Source: an uncultured Treponema sp. | GTDB taxonomy: Bacteria; Spirochaetota; Spirochaetia; Treponematales; Treponemataceae | Assembly (NCBI GenBank): GCA_946411505.1 | Contig: CAMKEG010000001.1 | Location: 434,001-498,000, forward strand | Direction of reading: 5' to 3' | DNA length: 64,000 bases | In this document: positions 18,330 to 26,211 of the stretch, one piece after another | How the letters are laid out: the number at the start of each line of letters is the position of its first letter | Position numbering within the stretch: position 1 is the first letter of the stretch | Position numbers and translations under genes: made by a program | The notes under the pieces: model-generated | What the model saw: only the letters and a program-made list of their open reading frames with translations | The model's database searches: none | What the model was told of the DNA's origin: nothing

Positions 18330-19140
18330 GACAATTTTTTTAGCAAAGAACATAGCGGAGCTTCTCTATCAAATAAAAAATGTCATCGGCCTTGAAATCA
18401 TCGGTGGCGCGACTTCAATTCCGGAACTTCCAGAAAAGGCCTTGAGCGCGCGCGACATAAGCGAGCTAAAGGCGATAAACATAAGGGAGCGCTTCATAGA
18501 CTTTGGGCCTGCGGTTACGCTAAACGAAATCGTGAACGTCGGAAGGGAGCGCGTTCCGCAAATATTATACGAAGCCACAAAAAGCGTCGCCAACTATTTT
18601 ATCAGGAACATGGCCACAATTGGAGGAAACATTTGCGCCTCCGTGTCAGCGCCAAAAGCCTTTAAGCGCACTCTTTACGCGCCCCTCTTGGCTTTGGGGG
18701 CCAGCCTTAAATTTAGGAACACGGAAAACCAAATGAGCGCGACGCTGCCCTTCTCCAAGTTTGAAGGCATTCCTGACAAAAGCGTCTTGGTCAACATAAG
18801 GGTTCCCGCCGACGATTGGGACGTTTCCATTTTCAGGCGGCTTGGCCCAAAGCGCGCGCTTGAAAACAACTCCGCGTCATTTTGCTTTTTGGCAAAAACG
18901 CAAGGAAACGTTTTGTCAAGCGTAAAGCTGACTTTCGCGGGGCCGATAGTGTTTCAGGACAACGAGCTGGAGACAAAGCTTTTGGGCGCCCGCCTTCCGC
19001 TGAACGAAAAGACAATACAAGACTTTACCTCGGCGGCGGCGGAAGCGTTTGACAAAGCGGCCGACGACGAGCTTTCAAATCCTTTGATGAAGGAAGGCTT
19101 TTTGCAGCTTACCAGATACAGTTTGAACCAGCTTACTTAA
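18316..19140 (+). CDS. FAD-binding subunit of the xanthine-dehydrogenase-like complex
   Basis: The 274-residue protein carries the FAD pyrophosphate-binding motif NMATIGGNICASVSAPK near residue 100, which is well kept. The C-terminal domain is short and of the usual type. It overlaps the iron-sulfur gene by 14 bases and the convergent queA by eight. Electron transfer from the iron-sulfur subunit to FAD and on to an unknown acceptor is expected. Confidence 0.85.
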   Translation: MESNKTIFLAKNIAELLYQIKNVIGLEIIGGATSIPELPEKALSARDISELKAINIRERFIDFGPAVTLNEIVNVGRERVPQILYEATKSVANYFIRNMATIGGNICASVSAPKAFKRTLYAPLLALGASLKFRNTENQMSATLPFSKFEGIPDKSVLVNIRVPADDWDVSIFRRLGPKRALENNSASFCFLAKTQGNVLSSVKLTFAGPIVFQDNELETKLLGARLPLNEKTIQDFTSAAAEAFDKAADDELSNPLMKEGFLQLTRYSLNQLT

Positions 19141-20176
19141 TCAGCATGCAGTCGCCGTATGAGAAAAAGCGGTAGCGCTCGCGGACGGCCTCGTTGTAGG
19201 CGGCCAAAATGTTTTCGCGGCCGGCAAAGGCGGACACGAGCATTATAAGAGTGCTCTCTGGCGTATGGAAGTTTGTGAACATTTGGTCAACGACCTTGAA
19301 CTTGTAGCCGGGATACATGAAGATGCTCGTGCCGCGGGTTCCCGCCGCCACTTGGCCAATGTCGTTTGCCGCCGACTCAAGCGTGCGCACGCTTGTGGTG
19401 CCTACGGCTAGGATTGGCCTGCCGTCCTTTTTTGCCTGGTTTATTTTGTCGGCGACGCAGGCCTCTATCGTGTAAAATTCCTGGTGCATTTTATGGTCTT
19501 CTATTTGGTCCTCGCGGACAGGCAAAAAAGTTCCCAAGCCTACGTGCAGGGTTACAAAGACGCGCTCGACGCCTTTTTGGCTTAGGCGGCCGAGCATTTC
19601 TTGGGTAAAATGGAGGCCGGCGGTAGGACAGGCGGCGCTTCCAGTTTTGTCGGCGTAAACATTTTGGTATCTCTCGCCGTCGCTCGCCTCGTCCTCGCGC
19701 TTAATGTAAGGAGGAAGCGGAATGTGGCCGTTCTTTTCAAACCAGTCTTCGGTTATAGTAAAATCAAATTTTAAAAGGCGGAATTCGCTCCCTGAGTTTT
19801 GAGGGTCGTCAAGGATTGTGGCGACAGAGCCGTCGGGGAATTGGTATCGCATTCCGGCCTTTTGCTTTTTGGCGTTCTTTACCATCGTGTTCCAAACACA
19901 GCCTTCGCCAAAGGCCGCCTGGTTAAGGAACATGAACTCAACCTCGCGGCCTGTCGTTTCCTTTACGCCAAAAAGGCGGGCGCGGCGCACGCGGCTGTTG
20001 TTAAAGACCATCAAAGTTCCGTCGTCTATAAGGCCGGGGAGGTCGTCCATTTTGTGGTGGGCGACCGCGCCGCTAGTACGCCCCAAAAGCATAAGGCGGT
20101 CCTGGCCGCGGACGGCGCTAGGCCTCTGCGCGATAAGTTCCGCCGGAAGGTCAAAGTAAAAGTCAGTTCGTTTCAA
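19133..20176 (-). CDS. queA: S-adenosylmethionine:tRNA ribosyltransferase-isomerase QueA
   Basis: The 347-residue product starts [19 protein letters not shown] and shows LHVGLGTF and TTSVRTLES, the standard QueA signatures, at normal length. It makes epoxyqueuosine in the wobble position of tRNAs with GUN anticodons. The start overlaps the ruvB stop by four bases, the common yebC-ruv-queA arrangement. Confidence 0.97.
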   Translation of the reverse strand: MKRTDFYFDLPAELIAQRPSAVRGQDRLMLLGRTSGAVAHHKMDDLPGLIDDGTLMVFNNSRVRRARLFGVKETTGREVEFMFLNQAAFGEGCVWNTMVKNAKKQKAGMRYQFPDGSVATILDDPQNSGSEFRLLKFDFTITEDWFEKNGHIPLPPYIKREDEASDGERYQNVYADKTGSAACPTAGLHFTQEMLGRLSQKGVERVFVTLHVGLGTFLPVREDQIEDHKMHQEFYTIEACVADKINQAKKDGRPILAVGTTSVRTLESAANDIGQVAAGTRGTSIFMYPGYKFKVVDQMFTNFHTPESTLIMLVSAFAGRENILAAYNEAVRERYRFFSYGDCMLIK

Positions 20177-21213
20177 AACAAAGTTCCTTGGCCGCCCTTT
20201 TCCAAGCGCTCCTTGATTTCAAGGCCAAACTGCTTGTAGGCGCGCTCGGTGACGACGCGGCCCCTGGGCGTGCGCTGAATCAAGCCGCATTGAATCAAGT
20301 ACGGTTCGTAGTAGTCTTCCAAAGTGTCTTGGCTTTCGCCTATGCTTATGGCAAGCGTTTCCGCTCCGACGGGGCCTCCGCCAAAATTGTTTATGATTGA
20401 AAGCAAAATCTCGCGGTCGTATTTTTCCAGGCCCAAGTCGTCTATTCCAAGCCGCTTTAGGCCGCTCTCCGCGATTTCCTTTGTAATCACGCCGCTTCCC
20501 TCAATCTGGGCAAAGTCCCGCATGCGGCGCAAGACGCGGTTTGCCACGCGGGGAGTTCCGCGCGAGCAGCTGGCCAAAAGAAGCGAGGCGTCGTCGTTGA
20601 CCTGGACGTCCAAAATTTGCGCCGACCTTTTTATGATTAGCGACAATTCTTCCTTGGTGTAATAGTTAAAGCGCTGGACGATTCCAAAGCGGCTTATAAG
20701 GGGGCTTGAAACCATGCCCGCCTTAGTCGTCGCTCCTACAAGAGTGAATTTTGGAATCGGAATGCGGACCGTGCGCGCCGCCGCGCCTTGGCCGATTACC
20801 CAGTCCAGCTCGTAGTCTTCCATCGCGATGTAAAGCATTTCCTCGATGGCGGGCTTTAGGCGGTGGATTTCGTCGATGAAGAAAACCGTGCGCGGCGTGA
20901 TTGTGGAAAGAATGCCCGCCAAATCTTTTGGCTTGTCCAAGGCGGGAGCGCTGGTAACCTTAAAGTCGGCGCCCAATTCGCGCGCGGTGATTTGCGCGAG
21001 CGTCGTCTTTCCCAAGCCCGGAGGCCCGATTAAAAAAAGGTGGTCAAGCGCCTCTTCCCTGTCGCGCGCGGCTTGTATGAAGACCGAGAGATTTTTCTTA
21101 ATTTCTTCCTGCCCCAAAAATTCCTTTAAAAACTGGGGGCGAAGGCTTCCTTCCTGCGCGTCGTCGGGCAAAGGAACGCCCGCGCGGACAATGTCCTGGT
21201 ATTCGTCGCTCAT
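20173..21213 (-). CDS. ruvB: Holliday junction helicase subunit RuvB
   Basis: This AAA+ ATPase of 346 residues has Walker [10 protein letters not shown], Walker [10 protein letters not shown], an arginine-finger region and the C-terminal winged helix. Its length is typical. It drives branch migration with RuvA. It sits 13 bases after ruvA and overlaps queA. Confidence 0.98.
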   Translation of the reverse strand: MSDEYQDIVRAGVPLPDDAQEGSLRPQFLKEFLGQEEIKKNLSVFIQAARDREEALDHLFLIGPPGLGKTTLAQITARELGADFKVTSAPALDKPKDLAGILSTITPRTVFFIDEIHRLKPAIEEMLYIAMEDYELDWVIGQGAAARTVRIPIPKFTLVGATTKAGMVSSPLISRFGIVQRFNYYTKEELSLIIKRSAQILDVQVNDDASLLLASCSRGTPRVANRVLRRMRDFAQIEGSGVITKEIAESGLKRLGIDDLGLEKYDREILLSIINNFGGGPVGAETLAISIGESQDTLEDYYEPYLIQCGLIQRTPRGRVVTERAYKQFGLEIKERLEKGGQGTLF

Positions 21214-21226
21214 CGTTCAGCCTAAG

Positions 21227-21841
21227 CTATGCCAAGTCCACAAGCGCCTGGCGGAAAATCATTTCTTCCTTGCCGGAATGCGACTTTGAAGTGAACTCGG
21301 AATTTTCCATCAGCTGCTCGGTGATTCTGTCCACGACTTCAGTGACGTCGCGCTTGTCGTAGCCCATGTCGACCAATGAATTTATTACGTCCTGGAATTC
21401 CGCCTGCTCCGTGTGATGGGCCGACTTTGTGGAATCTTCCAGAGTGAGCTTTCCCTTTAGCGTGAGCATGATTTTTGCCGCGGTCTTTTTTCCGATGCCG
21501 GAAACCGCCTCAAGCGCTTCGGTGTTTCCGCCGTCCAGCGCCTCGACAAATTTTGAGATGCTGATGTTGCTGAGGATTTTTATCGCGCCCTTGGCGCCGA
21601 CTCCTTCGACTTTAAGAAGGTCAAGGAAAACGTTCCTCTCCTCTTCCGTGGCAAAGCCGAACATTTTCATCATGTCTTCGCGGACATACATCCAAGTGAA
21701 GATTCTAGCCGTAGAGCCGATGTCGCCCAATTCTTCAATCGCGCTTGCGGGAACGTACAAATCCCATTCCCAACCGTTGACGTCAAGGTGAACGGTGTTG
21801 TGCGCCTTGTAGGTAATCACGCCTTTTAAACTGTTGAACAT
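21227..21841 (-). CDS. ruvA: Holliday junction protein RuvA
   Basis: The 204-residue protein has the N-terminal OB fold, two HhH motifs (LLKVEGVGAKGAIKIL and LEAVSGIGKKTAAKIM) and the C-terminal domain III that contacts RuvB. It lies more than 2.8 kb from ruvC because the retroelement separates them, and it has its own promoter just upstream. Confidence 0.97.
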   Translation of the reverse strand: MFNSLKGVITYKAHNTVHLDVNGWEWDLYVPASAIEELGDIGSTARIFTWMYVREDMMKMFGFATEEERNVFLDLLKVEGVGAKGAIKILSNISISKFVEALDGGNTEALEAVSGIGKKTAAKIMLTLKGKLTLEDSTKSAHHTEQAEFQDVINSLVDMGYDKRDVTEVVDRITEQLMENSEFTSKSHSGKEEMIFRQALVDLA

Positions 21842-21847
21842 TCTTCT

Positions 21848-21876
21848 ATTCTAGCGCAAAACGCCCCAACTTGCAA
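21848..21876 (-). promoter_or_regulatory. Promoter of ruvA-ruvB-queA
   Basis: On the minus strand TTGCAA (21871-21876) and TAGAAT (21848-21853) are spaced 17 bases apart. The ruvA ATG starts six bases past the -10 box, with no room for a normal ribosome site. Confidence 0.65.
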
Positions 21877-21946
21877 GATAAAAACAAAATTGCTTGCAAG
21901 GCCAAAAAGTCCGGCCTCGTTCTCGCAAGCCTGCCGGAAATTCTTG

Positions 21947-21952
21947 TATAAT
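21947..21952 (+). promoter_or_regulatory. -10 box of the HRDC-reverse transcriptase operon
   Basis: A consensus TATAAT ends eight bases before the HRDC ATG. The -35 side is weak (TCGCAA at 21923-21928, 18-base spacer). No ribosome site fits, so a leaderless mRNA is likely. Confidence 0.5.
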
Positions 21953-21960
21953 CCCCCATT

Positions 21961-22440
21961 ATGCAATACAAATCATTCAAAATTCCCTGCGGGGAAAACG
22001 GCCGGGCGGAACAAAACTTGAACGCCTTTTTGTCGTCTCACAGAATCATAAGCGCCCAAAAAGAATTCTGCCAAGCGGAATGTTCTTGGTGCTTTTTGCT
22101 CGAATACGCCGACGATTCTTTTGCCGCAAAAAACGGCGGCAAAGTGGACTACATGAAAATTCTAAGCCAAGAAGAATTTTCGGTGTTCTCAAAGCTGCGC
22201 GAGCTGCGAAAGAAATTCGCGGCGGAAGAAAAAATTCCCGTATACGCCGTGTTCACCGACGAACAGCTTTCGCAAATAGTAAAGGCCAAGCCCGCCGACA
22301 TTCAGCAAATGCAAAAAATCAGCGGAATCGGAAGCAGCAAGGCGCAAAAATACGGCGCGGCGTTTTTGGCGGCGCTAAACGGCCGGATTGCGGACTGCGG
22401 CGAAAATTCAACGGCGCAAGATGAAGCCGACATTTTTTAG
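21961..22440 (+). CDS. DGR accessory HRDC-domain protein
   Basis: The 159-residue protein carries an HRDC domain in its C-terminal half (FSVFSKLRELRKKFAAEE, VFTDEQLSQIV, ISGIGSSKAQKYG), a nucleic-acid-binding fold found at the end of RecQ helicases. Stand-alone HRDC genes are a known accessory type next to DGR reverse transcriptases, in place of Avd. The N-terminal 70 residues include a CSWCFLLEY segment of unknown role. The stop lies 20 bases inside the reverse transcriptase frame, so the two are coupled. Confidence 0.85.
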   Translation: MQYKSFKIPCGENGRAEQNLNAFLSSHRIISAQKEFCQAECSWCFLLEYADDSFAAKNGGKVDYMKILSQEEFSVFSKLRELRKKFAAEEKIPVYAVFTDEQLSQIVKAKPADIQQMQKISGIGSSKAQKYGAAFLAALNGRIADCGENSTAQDEADIF

Positions 22441-23497
22441 CCAAATCAGCTCAATCCAAAACCTAAAGGAAGCCTACTACAAGGCAAGCCGCCGAAAGCG
22501 AAGCGCCAACAGCTACTTGTATTTTAGGAAAAACGCGGAGGTCAATGTCCTAAAATTGCAAGAGCGTTTGGCGGGCGGAACTTGGGAATGCGGACGCTAC
22601 AAACAGTTCAAGATTTTTGAGCCAAAGGAACGGTTGATTACCGCCGCTCCGTTTGAAGACAGAATCGTCCACCACGCGATTGTGAACGTCTTGGAACCGT
22701 TGTTCGAGCGGCAATTTATTTTTCACACTTACGCTTGCAGAAAGCAAAAGGGAACCCACGCGGCGATCCGCTACGCCCAAACTTTTTGCAAAAAAGGAAT
22801 CTACTTTTTAAAGCTGGACGTGAGAAAATATTTTGACACGATTGACCACAAGATTTTAAAAGAGCGCCTGCGCAGGCTGACCAACGAATCGCGGGTCAAC
22901 GATTTGCTCAACAAAATAATCGACTCCTACACATCGGCGCGGGCAGATGAGCTTGGCGTTAAAAAAGGCATCCCCATCGGAAACCTTACAAGCCAGTTTT
23001 TCGCCAACCTTTACCTTTCGGATGCGGACCACTATGTTTTGGAAGTCCTAAAGGCAGACGGCTACACGCGCTATATGGACGACATGTTAGTGTTCAACAA
23101 GGACTACAAGCATTTAAAAAATGTTCATAAAAAGCTTGCCGCCTATTTTGGGGAGCGGCTGGAACTGGAGCTAAAGCCGCCTGTCTTTGGAAGGTGCGAG
23201 GACGGAATTCCTTTTTTGGGAAAGCTGATAACAAAGGCGGAGATAAAAGCGCTTTCGGAAAAAAGGAGGCTGAAAGCAAAAAAGATAAAAAGGATTGACC
23301 GCCTCGCGCAAAGCGGAGCGAACCACGCGGAAGCCAAGGTTGTTGTTGCGGTTGTTCGGCGAGTTGTTGTTCCGGTTAGCAACCGAACAGTTGTTGGCGT
23401 CATTGTTCCAACTGCCGCCACGGTTGACGCGGTTAGAGCCGGACGAAGCGCCGGTTCCTCCGATTTTTTGGAATTTCCGATAAGGAAATTGTATTGA
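22421..23497 (+). CDS. DGR reverse transcriptase
   Basis: I use the ATG at 22421 (MKPTFFSQI), in the usual position for this family. The polymerase shows [47 protein letters not shown] and the active site RYMDDMLVF. The serine in IGNLTSQ agrees with the I/V/L-G-x-x-x-S-Q motif that marks DGR enzymes and lowers fidelity at adenines. The last 65 or so codons run through the template repeat in antisense and encode a Val/Ala/Arg-rich tail (codons from about 23300). The functional protein may end near there, or the tail may be a by-product tolerated by the enzyme. Confidence 0.93.
   Translation: MKPTFFSQISSIQNLKEAYYKASRRKRSANSYLYFRKNAEVNVLKLQERLAGGTWECGRYKQFKIFEPKERLITAAPFEDRIVHHAIVNVLEPLFERQFIFHTYACRKQKGTHAAIRYAQTFCKKGIYFLKLDVRKYFDTIDHKILKERLRRLTNESRVNDLLNKIIDSYTSARADELGVKKGIPIGNLTSQFFANLYLSDADHYVLEVLKADGYTRYMDDMLVFNKDYKHLKNVHKKLAAYFGERLELELKPPVFGRCEDGIPFLGKLITKAEIKALSEKRRLKAKKIKRIDRLAQSGANHAEAKVVVAVVRRVVVPVSNRTVVGVIVPTAATVDAVRAGRSAGSSDFLEFPIRKLY
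23312..23454 (-). repeat. DGR template repeat (TR)
   Basis: This 143-base segment matches 23640-23782 without gaps. Of 20 differences, 17 fall where the minus strand of this copy has adenine; the other three are at 23378, 23398 and 23416. On the minus strand it is rich in AAC codons at the variable positions (13 Asn in that region). That adenine bias identifies this copy as the template and the minus strand as the sense of the TR RNA, opposite to the reverse transcriptase gene in which it is embedded. Confidence 0.97.
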
Positions 23498-23516
23498 AAA
23501 GTCATTGTCGAGTCAA
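23488..23516 (-). promoter_or_regulatory. Promoter of the TR RNA
   Basis: On the minus strand TTGACT (23511-23516) and TACAAT (23488-23493) are spaced exactly 17 bases apart. Transcription would start near 23481 and enter the template repeat about 27 bases later. A small hairpin (23474-23488) would lie at the RNA 5' end. Confidence 0.7.
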
Positions 23517-23532
23517 GGCAAGTCAAAAAGAG

Positions 23533-23567
23533 CAAAAAAAAATCCGCGCAAAGCGCGGATTTTTTTG
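23533..23567. terminator. Bidirectional terminator between target gene and TR
   Basis: A 9-base stem AATCCGCGC/GCGCGGATT with a three-A loop (23541-23561) is flanked by A and T runs. It ends target-gene transcripts before the TR, so the TR RNA needs its own promoter, and it can end reverse transcriptase transcripts on the other strand. Confidence 0.85.
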
Positions 23568-23633
23568 CGTTTGGAAATGCCGGTCGCTCGCTTCCGCTTG
23601 CTCCCTTGCCTTCCAAACGCCACAATAAGGGGG

Positions 23634-24617
23634 CTACTGAGCGGAGCGAACCACGCGGAAGCCAAGGTTGTCGAAGCGGTCGCTCGGCGAGCCGCTGCCC
23701 CGGTAGGCAACCGAACAGTCGTCGGTGACACTGAGCCAACTGCAGCCACGGTTGACGCGGTTAGAGCCGGACGAAGCGCCGGAAGCGGGCGTGCTCGCCG
23801 TTATGCTCGGCGTGCTTGTGTCGTCGTACCAATCCCAGCACCATTCCCAGACGTTTCCGCTCATGTCGTAAAGGCCCAGGCTGTTGGCGCTGTTCACGCC
23901 TTCTTGCTTTTCCGTCTTTACGGCGTGGGTCTTATTGCCGCTGTTGCTTTTATACCAAGCGTATTTTCCCAATTCAGCGCTGTCGTCCGTTCCCGCATAG
24001 TCTGTCGGGTTGGCCGCCTCGCATCCGGCCTTTCCTCCGCGGGCCGCGTATTCCCATTCCGCTTCCGTCGGCAGGCGGTAGCCGTTTTTGCTAAAATCGC
24101 ATGTTATTGTTCCGCTTATGCTTTTTCCTGCGTGCGGTGTGTAGCCCCATTGGCTGGGGTCGTCCTTTCCGCCGACGGCGTAGCAAGCCGCGAGGCCTTC
24201 GTTCAGGCTTTTCTTGTTGCAGTAATAAATCGCGTCGTACCAGCTTACTTTTTCAACTGGTCGGTTTTCCTGAGTTTCGCCGGCTGCAGCCTCTTTTCCG
24301 CTTGAGCCGTCAAAATTGCTTGGGTTTGTTCCCATGACGGCCTTGTATTCCGCCTGAGTCACCTCGTGGTCGCTCATCCAGAACGTGGAAATTGCCACGG
24401 AGCGGCCCGAAACAAAAACGCCAGCATTGTTTCCGACTTTAAACTTGTCGCCGCCGGCTACAGTCGAGCCGGCCACCGTCACAAAGCCTGTCGGAGGGGT
24501 CGTTGGCGTGGGAGTTGGGGTTGGTGTTGGCGTCGAGTCGGAGCTATTGGAACAGGCCGCCAACGCGAACAATGCCGCAATCACCAACGCGCGCGGCAAA
24601 ACCTTAAAGACTTTCAT
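23634..24617 (-). CDS. DGR target: variable lipoprotein with FGE/C-type lectin fold (TvpA-like)
   Basis: AGGAGGT precedes the ATG at 24617. A lipoprotein signal ends in the lipobox LFALAAC. A Thr-Pro repeat linker (about residues 28-42) leads to a formylglycine-generating-enzyme-like domain of about 270 residues (STFWMSDHEVTQAEYKAVMG, WYDAIYYCN, RLPTEAEWEYAARGG, GNVWEWCWDWY). The last 48 codons are the variable repeat. The architecture equals the Treponema denticola TvpA, a surface-displayed C-type lectin fold diversified by a DGR. The ligand is unknown; a role in adhesion or host/microbe binding is inferred. Confidence 0.93.
   Translation of the reverse strand: MKVFKVLPRALVIAALFALAACSNSSDSTPTPTPTPTPTTPPTGFVTVAGSTVAGGDKFKVGNNAGVFVSGRSVAISTFWMSDHEVTQAEYKAVMGTNPSNFDGSSGKEAAAGETQENRPVEKVSWYDAIYYCNKKSLNEGLAACYAVGGKDDPSQWGYTPHAGKSISGTITCDFSKNGYRLPTEAEWEYAARGGKAGCEAANPTDYAGTDDSAELGKYAWYKSNSGNKTHAVKTEKQEGVNSANSLGLYDMSGNVWEWCWDWYDDTSTPSITASTPASGASSGSNRVNRGCSWLSVTDDCSVAYRGSGSPSDRFDNLGFRVVRSAQ
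23640..23782 (-). repeat. DGR variable repeat (VR)
   Basis: These are the last 143 coding bases of the target gene before Gln and stop. Relative to the template, the block W-N-N-D-A-N-N-C has become W-L-S-V-T-D-D-C, and later Asn residues have become Tyr, Gly, Ser, Asp and Phe. About 14 residues differ through adenine changes or one adjacent change. The Gly-to-Cys change and two other bases are not adenine-templated. The invariant 3' part (CTTGGCTTCC and on) would serve as the homing-initiation segment. Confidence 0.95.
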
Positions 24618-24659
24618 TTTGCATTACCTCCTTGCAAATTTTTTCATTTTTGTGTTTTT

Positions 24660-24688
24660 ATTGTAAAACAAAAAAGGCCGATTTGCAA
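24660..24688 (-). promoter_or_regulatory. Promoter of the DGR target gene
   Basis: On the minus strand TTGCAA (24683-24688) and TACAAT (24660-24665) are spaced 17 bases apart. The ATG lies 43 bases beyond the -10 box with a strong ribosome site. Confidence 0.65.
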
Positions 24689-24719
24689 GGCTTTCAGGCG
24701 GGGAAACGCGGGCGGCCTA

Positions 24720-25232
24720 TTACTGTTGGAGCGGGCCGCTAAAATGAACGTGCGTGATGGCGCCGGCAAGAGCGTCGGCGGCGTGGTCGGGCTTGGGAGG
24801 CGTCGCAAGGCCTAGCAAAAGCTGCACGTAGCGCTCGACCAGCTCCTTGTCGGCGGCGCCGCTTCCGGTGACGGCCTGCTTTATTTGGTTGGGCTTGTAT
24901 TCTCCAAGGGGAACGCAGTTTTGGGCCAGGCATAAAGTGACCACGCCGCGGGCTTCGGCGACCGACATGGCGCTAGTTTGGTTCTTGGCAAAGTAAAGGG
25001 TTTCCATGGCCGCTTCGGCGGGCTTGTATTCTTGGATTATCGCGTTAAGGCGGTTGTAGATATGCAAAAGCCGCGTTCCGTGAATTTCGGACGCGGCCGT
25101 TTCTATCACGCCGTACTTTACCAGCGTGAATCTAGCGCCGTTCCAGTCAATGATTCCCCAGCCGGTGTTGGCCAGGCCGGGGTCAATGCCCAGAACGCGG
25201 CGCGTTTTGCAAGTTGAGCGCGATGCGGCCAA
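24720..25232 (-). CDS. ruvC: Holliday junction resolvase RuvC
   Basis: I place the start at TTG 25232, four bases after the yebC stop, giving 170 residues, close to the E. coli length. The longer frame runs back into yebC and is unlikely. Catalytic acids are present in VLGIDPGLANTG, METLYFAKN and KPDHAADALA. It cuts Holliday junctions moved by RuvAB. The retroelement target gene begins just downstream. Confidence 0.93.
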   Translation of the reverse strand: MAASRSTCKTRRVLGIDPGLANTGWGIIDWNGARFTLVKYGVIETAASEIHGTRLLHIYNRLNAIIQEYKPAEAAMETLYFAKNQTSAMSVAEARGVVTLCLAQNCVPLGEYKPNQIKQAVTGSGAADKELVERYVQLLLGLATPPKPDHAADALAGAITHVHFSGPLQQ

Positions 25233-25236
25233 CTTA

Positions 25237-25980
25237 TTACTCTTCGGGAACGAAGTCTTCAGGATATTCCACTGTTGTGTAGACATTCTGAACGTCGTCG
25301 TTGTCCTCAAGCTTGTCAATCATCTTCTGGACTTTGGCGGCTGTGTCCTTGTCTACGGGCTGGTAGGCTTCGGGAACCATTCCGACTTCGCCGGAAAGGG
25401 ACTCAAAGCCCTTGGCCTGCAAGGCTTCCATAACGCCGGCAAAGGCTTCTTGCGAAGTCGTTACAGTGATGATTCCGTCCTCGTTCTCAACGTCGTCGGC
25501 GCCGGCGTCAAGCGCGACTTCCATTACTTCGTCTTCGCTTACTTTTTCGGCGTCGTATGTGATTGTTCCCTTGCGGCTGAACATGCGGCTTACGGAGCCT
25601 GTTGTTCCGAGGTTTCCGCCGTTCTTGTTGAAAATGTTGCGAACGTCGGCGGCCGCGCGGTTCTTGTTGTCGGTCAAAACTTCGACCAAAACGGCGACTC
25701 CGCCCGGAGCGTATCCTTCGTATACCATTTCTTCGTAGTTAGATCCGCCGTCTTCGCCAGTTCCCTTCTTGATGGCGCGCTCAATGTTGTCCTTGGGCAT
25801 GTTTGAGGCGCGGGCCTTAAGGATGGCCGTGCGCAAGCGGGGGTTAGAGTCGGGGTCGCCGCCGCCCATGCGAGCCGCGATTGAAATTTCCTTAATGAAC
25901 TTTGTGAAAAGCTTTCCGCGCTTGGCGTCCGCGATTCCCTTGGCGTGTTTGATTGTCGCCCATTTACTGTGTCCTGACAT
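25237..25980 (-). CDS. yebC: YebC/PmpR-family protein
   Basis: The 247-residue protein begins MSGHSKWATIKHAKGIADAK and is full length. AGGAGAT precedes the ATG. Family members act as DNA-binding regulators or, as found more recently for some, aid translation of proline stretches. It is the first gene of the yebC-ruvC pair. Confidence 0.95.
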   Translation of the reverse strand: MSGHSKWATIKHAKGIADAKRGKLFTKFIKEISIAARMGGGDPDSNPRLRTAILKARASNMPKDNIERAIKKGTGEDGGSNYEEMVYEGYAPGGVAVLVEVLTDNKNRAAADVRNIFNKNGGNLGTTGSVSRMFSRKGTITYDAEKVSEDEVMEVALDAGADDVENEDGIITVTTSQEAFAGVMEALQAKGFESLSGEVGMVPEAYQPVDKDTAAKVQKMIDKLEDNDDVQNVYTTVEYPEDFVPEE

Positions 25981-26031
25981 AGAGGATCTCCTATATTGAA
26001 AAAATTTATAAGCGTGTAATGCTAGAGTTTG

Positions 26032-26061
26032 ATTTTATCATAAATTTACGCAGTTGGTCAA
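26032..26061 (-). promoter_or_regulatory. Promoter of yebC-ruvC
   Basis: On the minus strand TTGACC (26056-26061) and TAAAAT (26032-26037) are spaced 18 bases apart, about 50 bases before the yebC start. Confidence 0.5.
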
Positions 26062-26211
26062 GAGTTTTACAAAAAAGCGCGGCTCCCAGTTGCGGCTTCG
26101 TCTGTTCGGCGCCGCTCATGTTATCGAACGAAGGACAAACAAAACGCTTGCCATGCCGCTTCCTAATGGCAAACGCTAGCAAAATTCCGCCCTTTATGCT
26201 ACAATGTCGCT

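Noticed and set aside
23295..23483. Plus-strand frames through the TR/VR region as independent genes
   Set aside because: They are antisense readings of the template and variable repeats; their similarity to each other is only the TR/VR identity.
24739..24933. Small frame inside ruvC
   Set aside because: It is an out-of-frame reading within a well-conserved gene.
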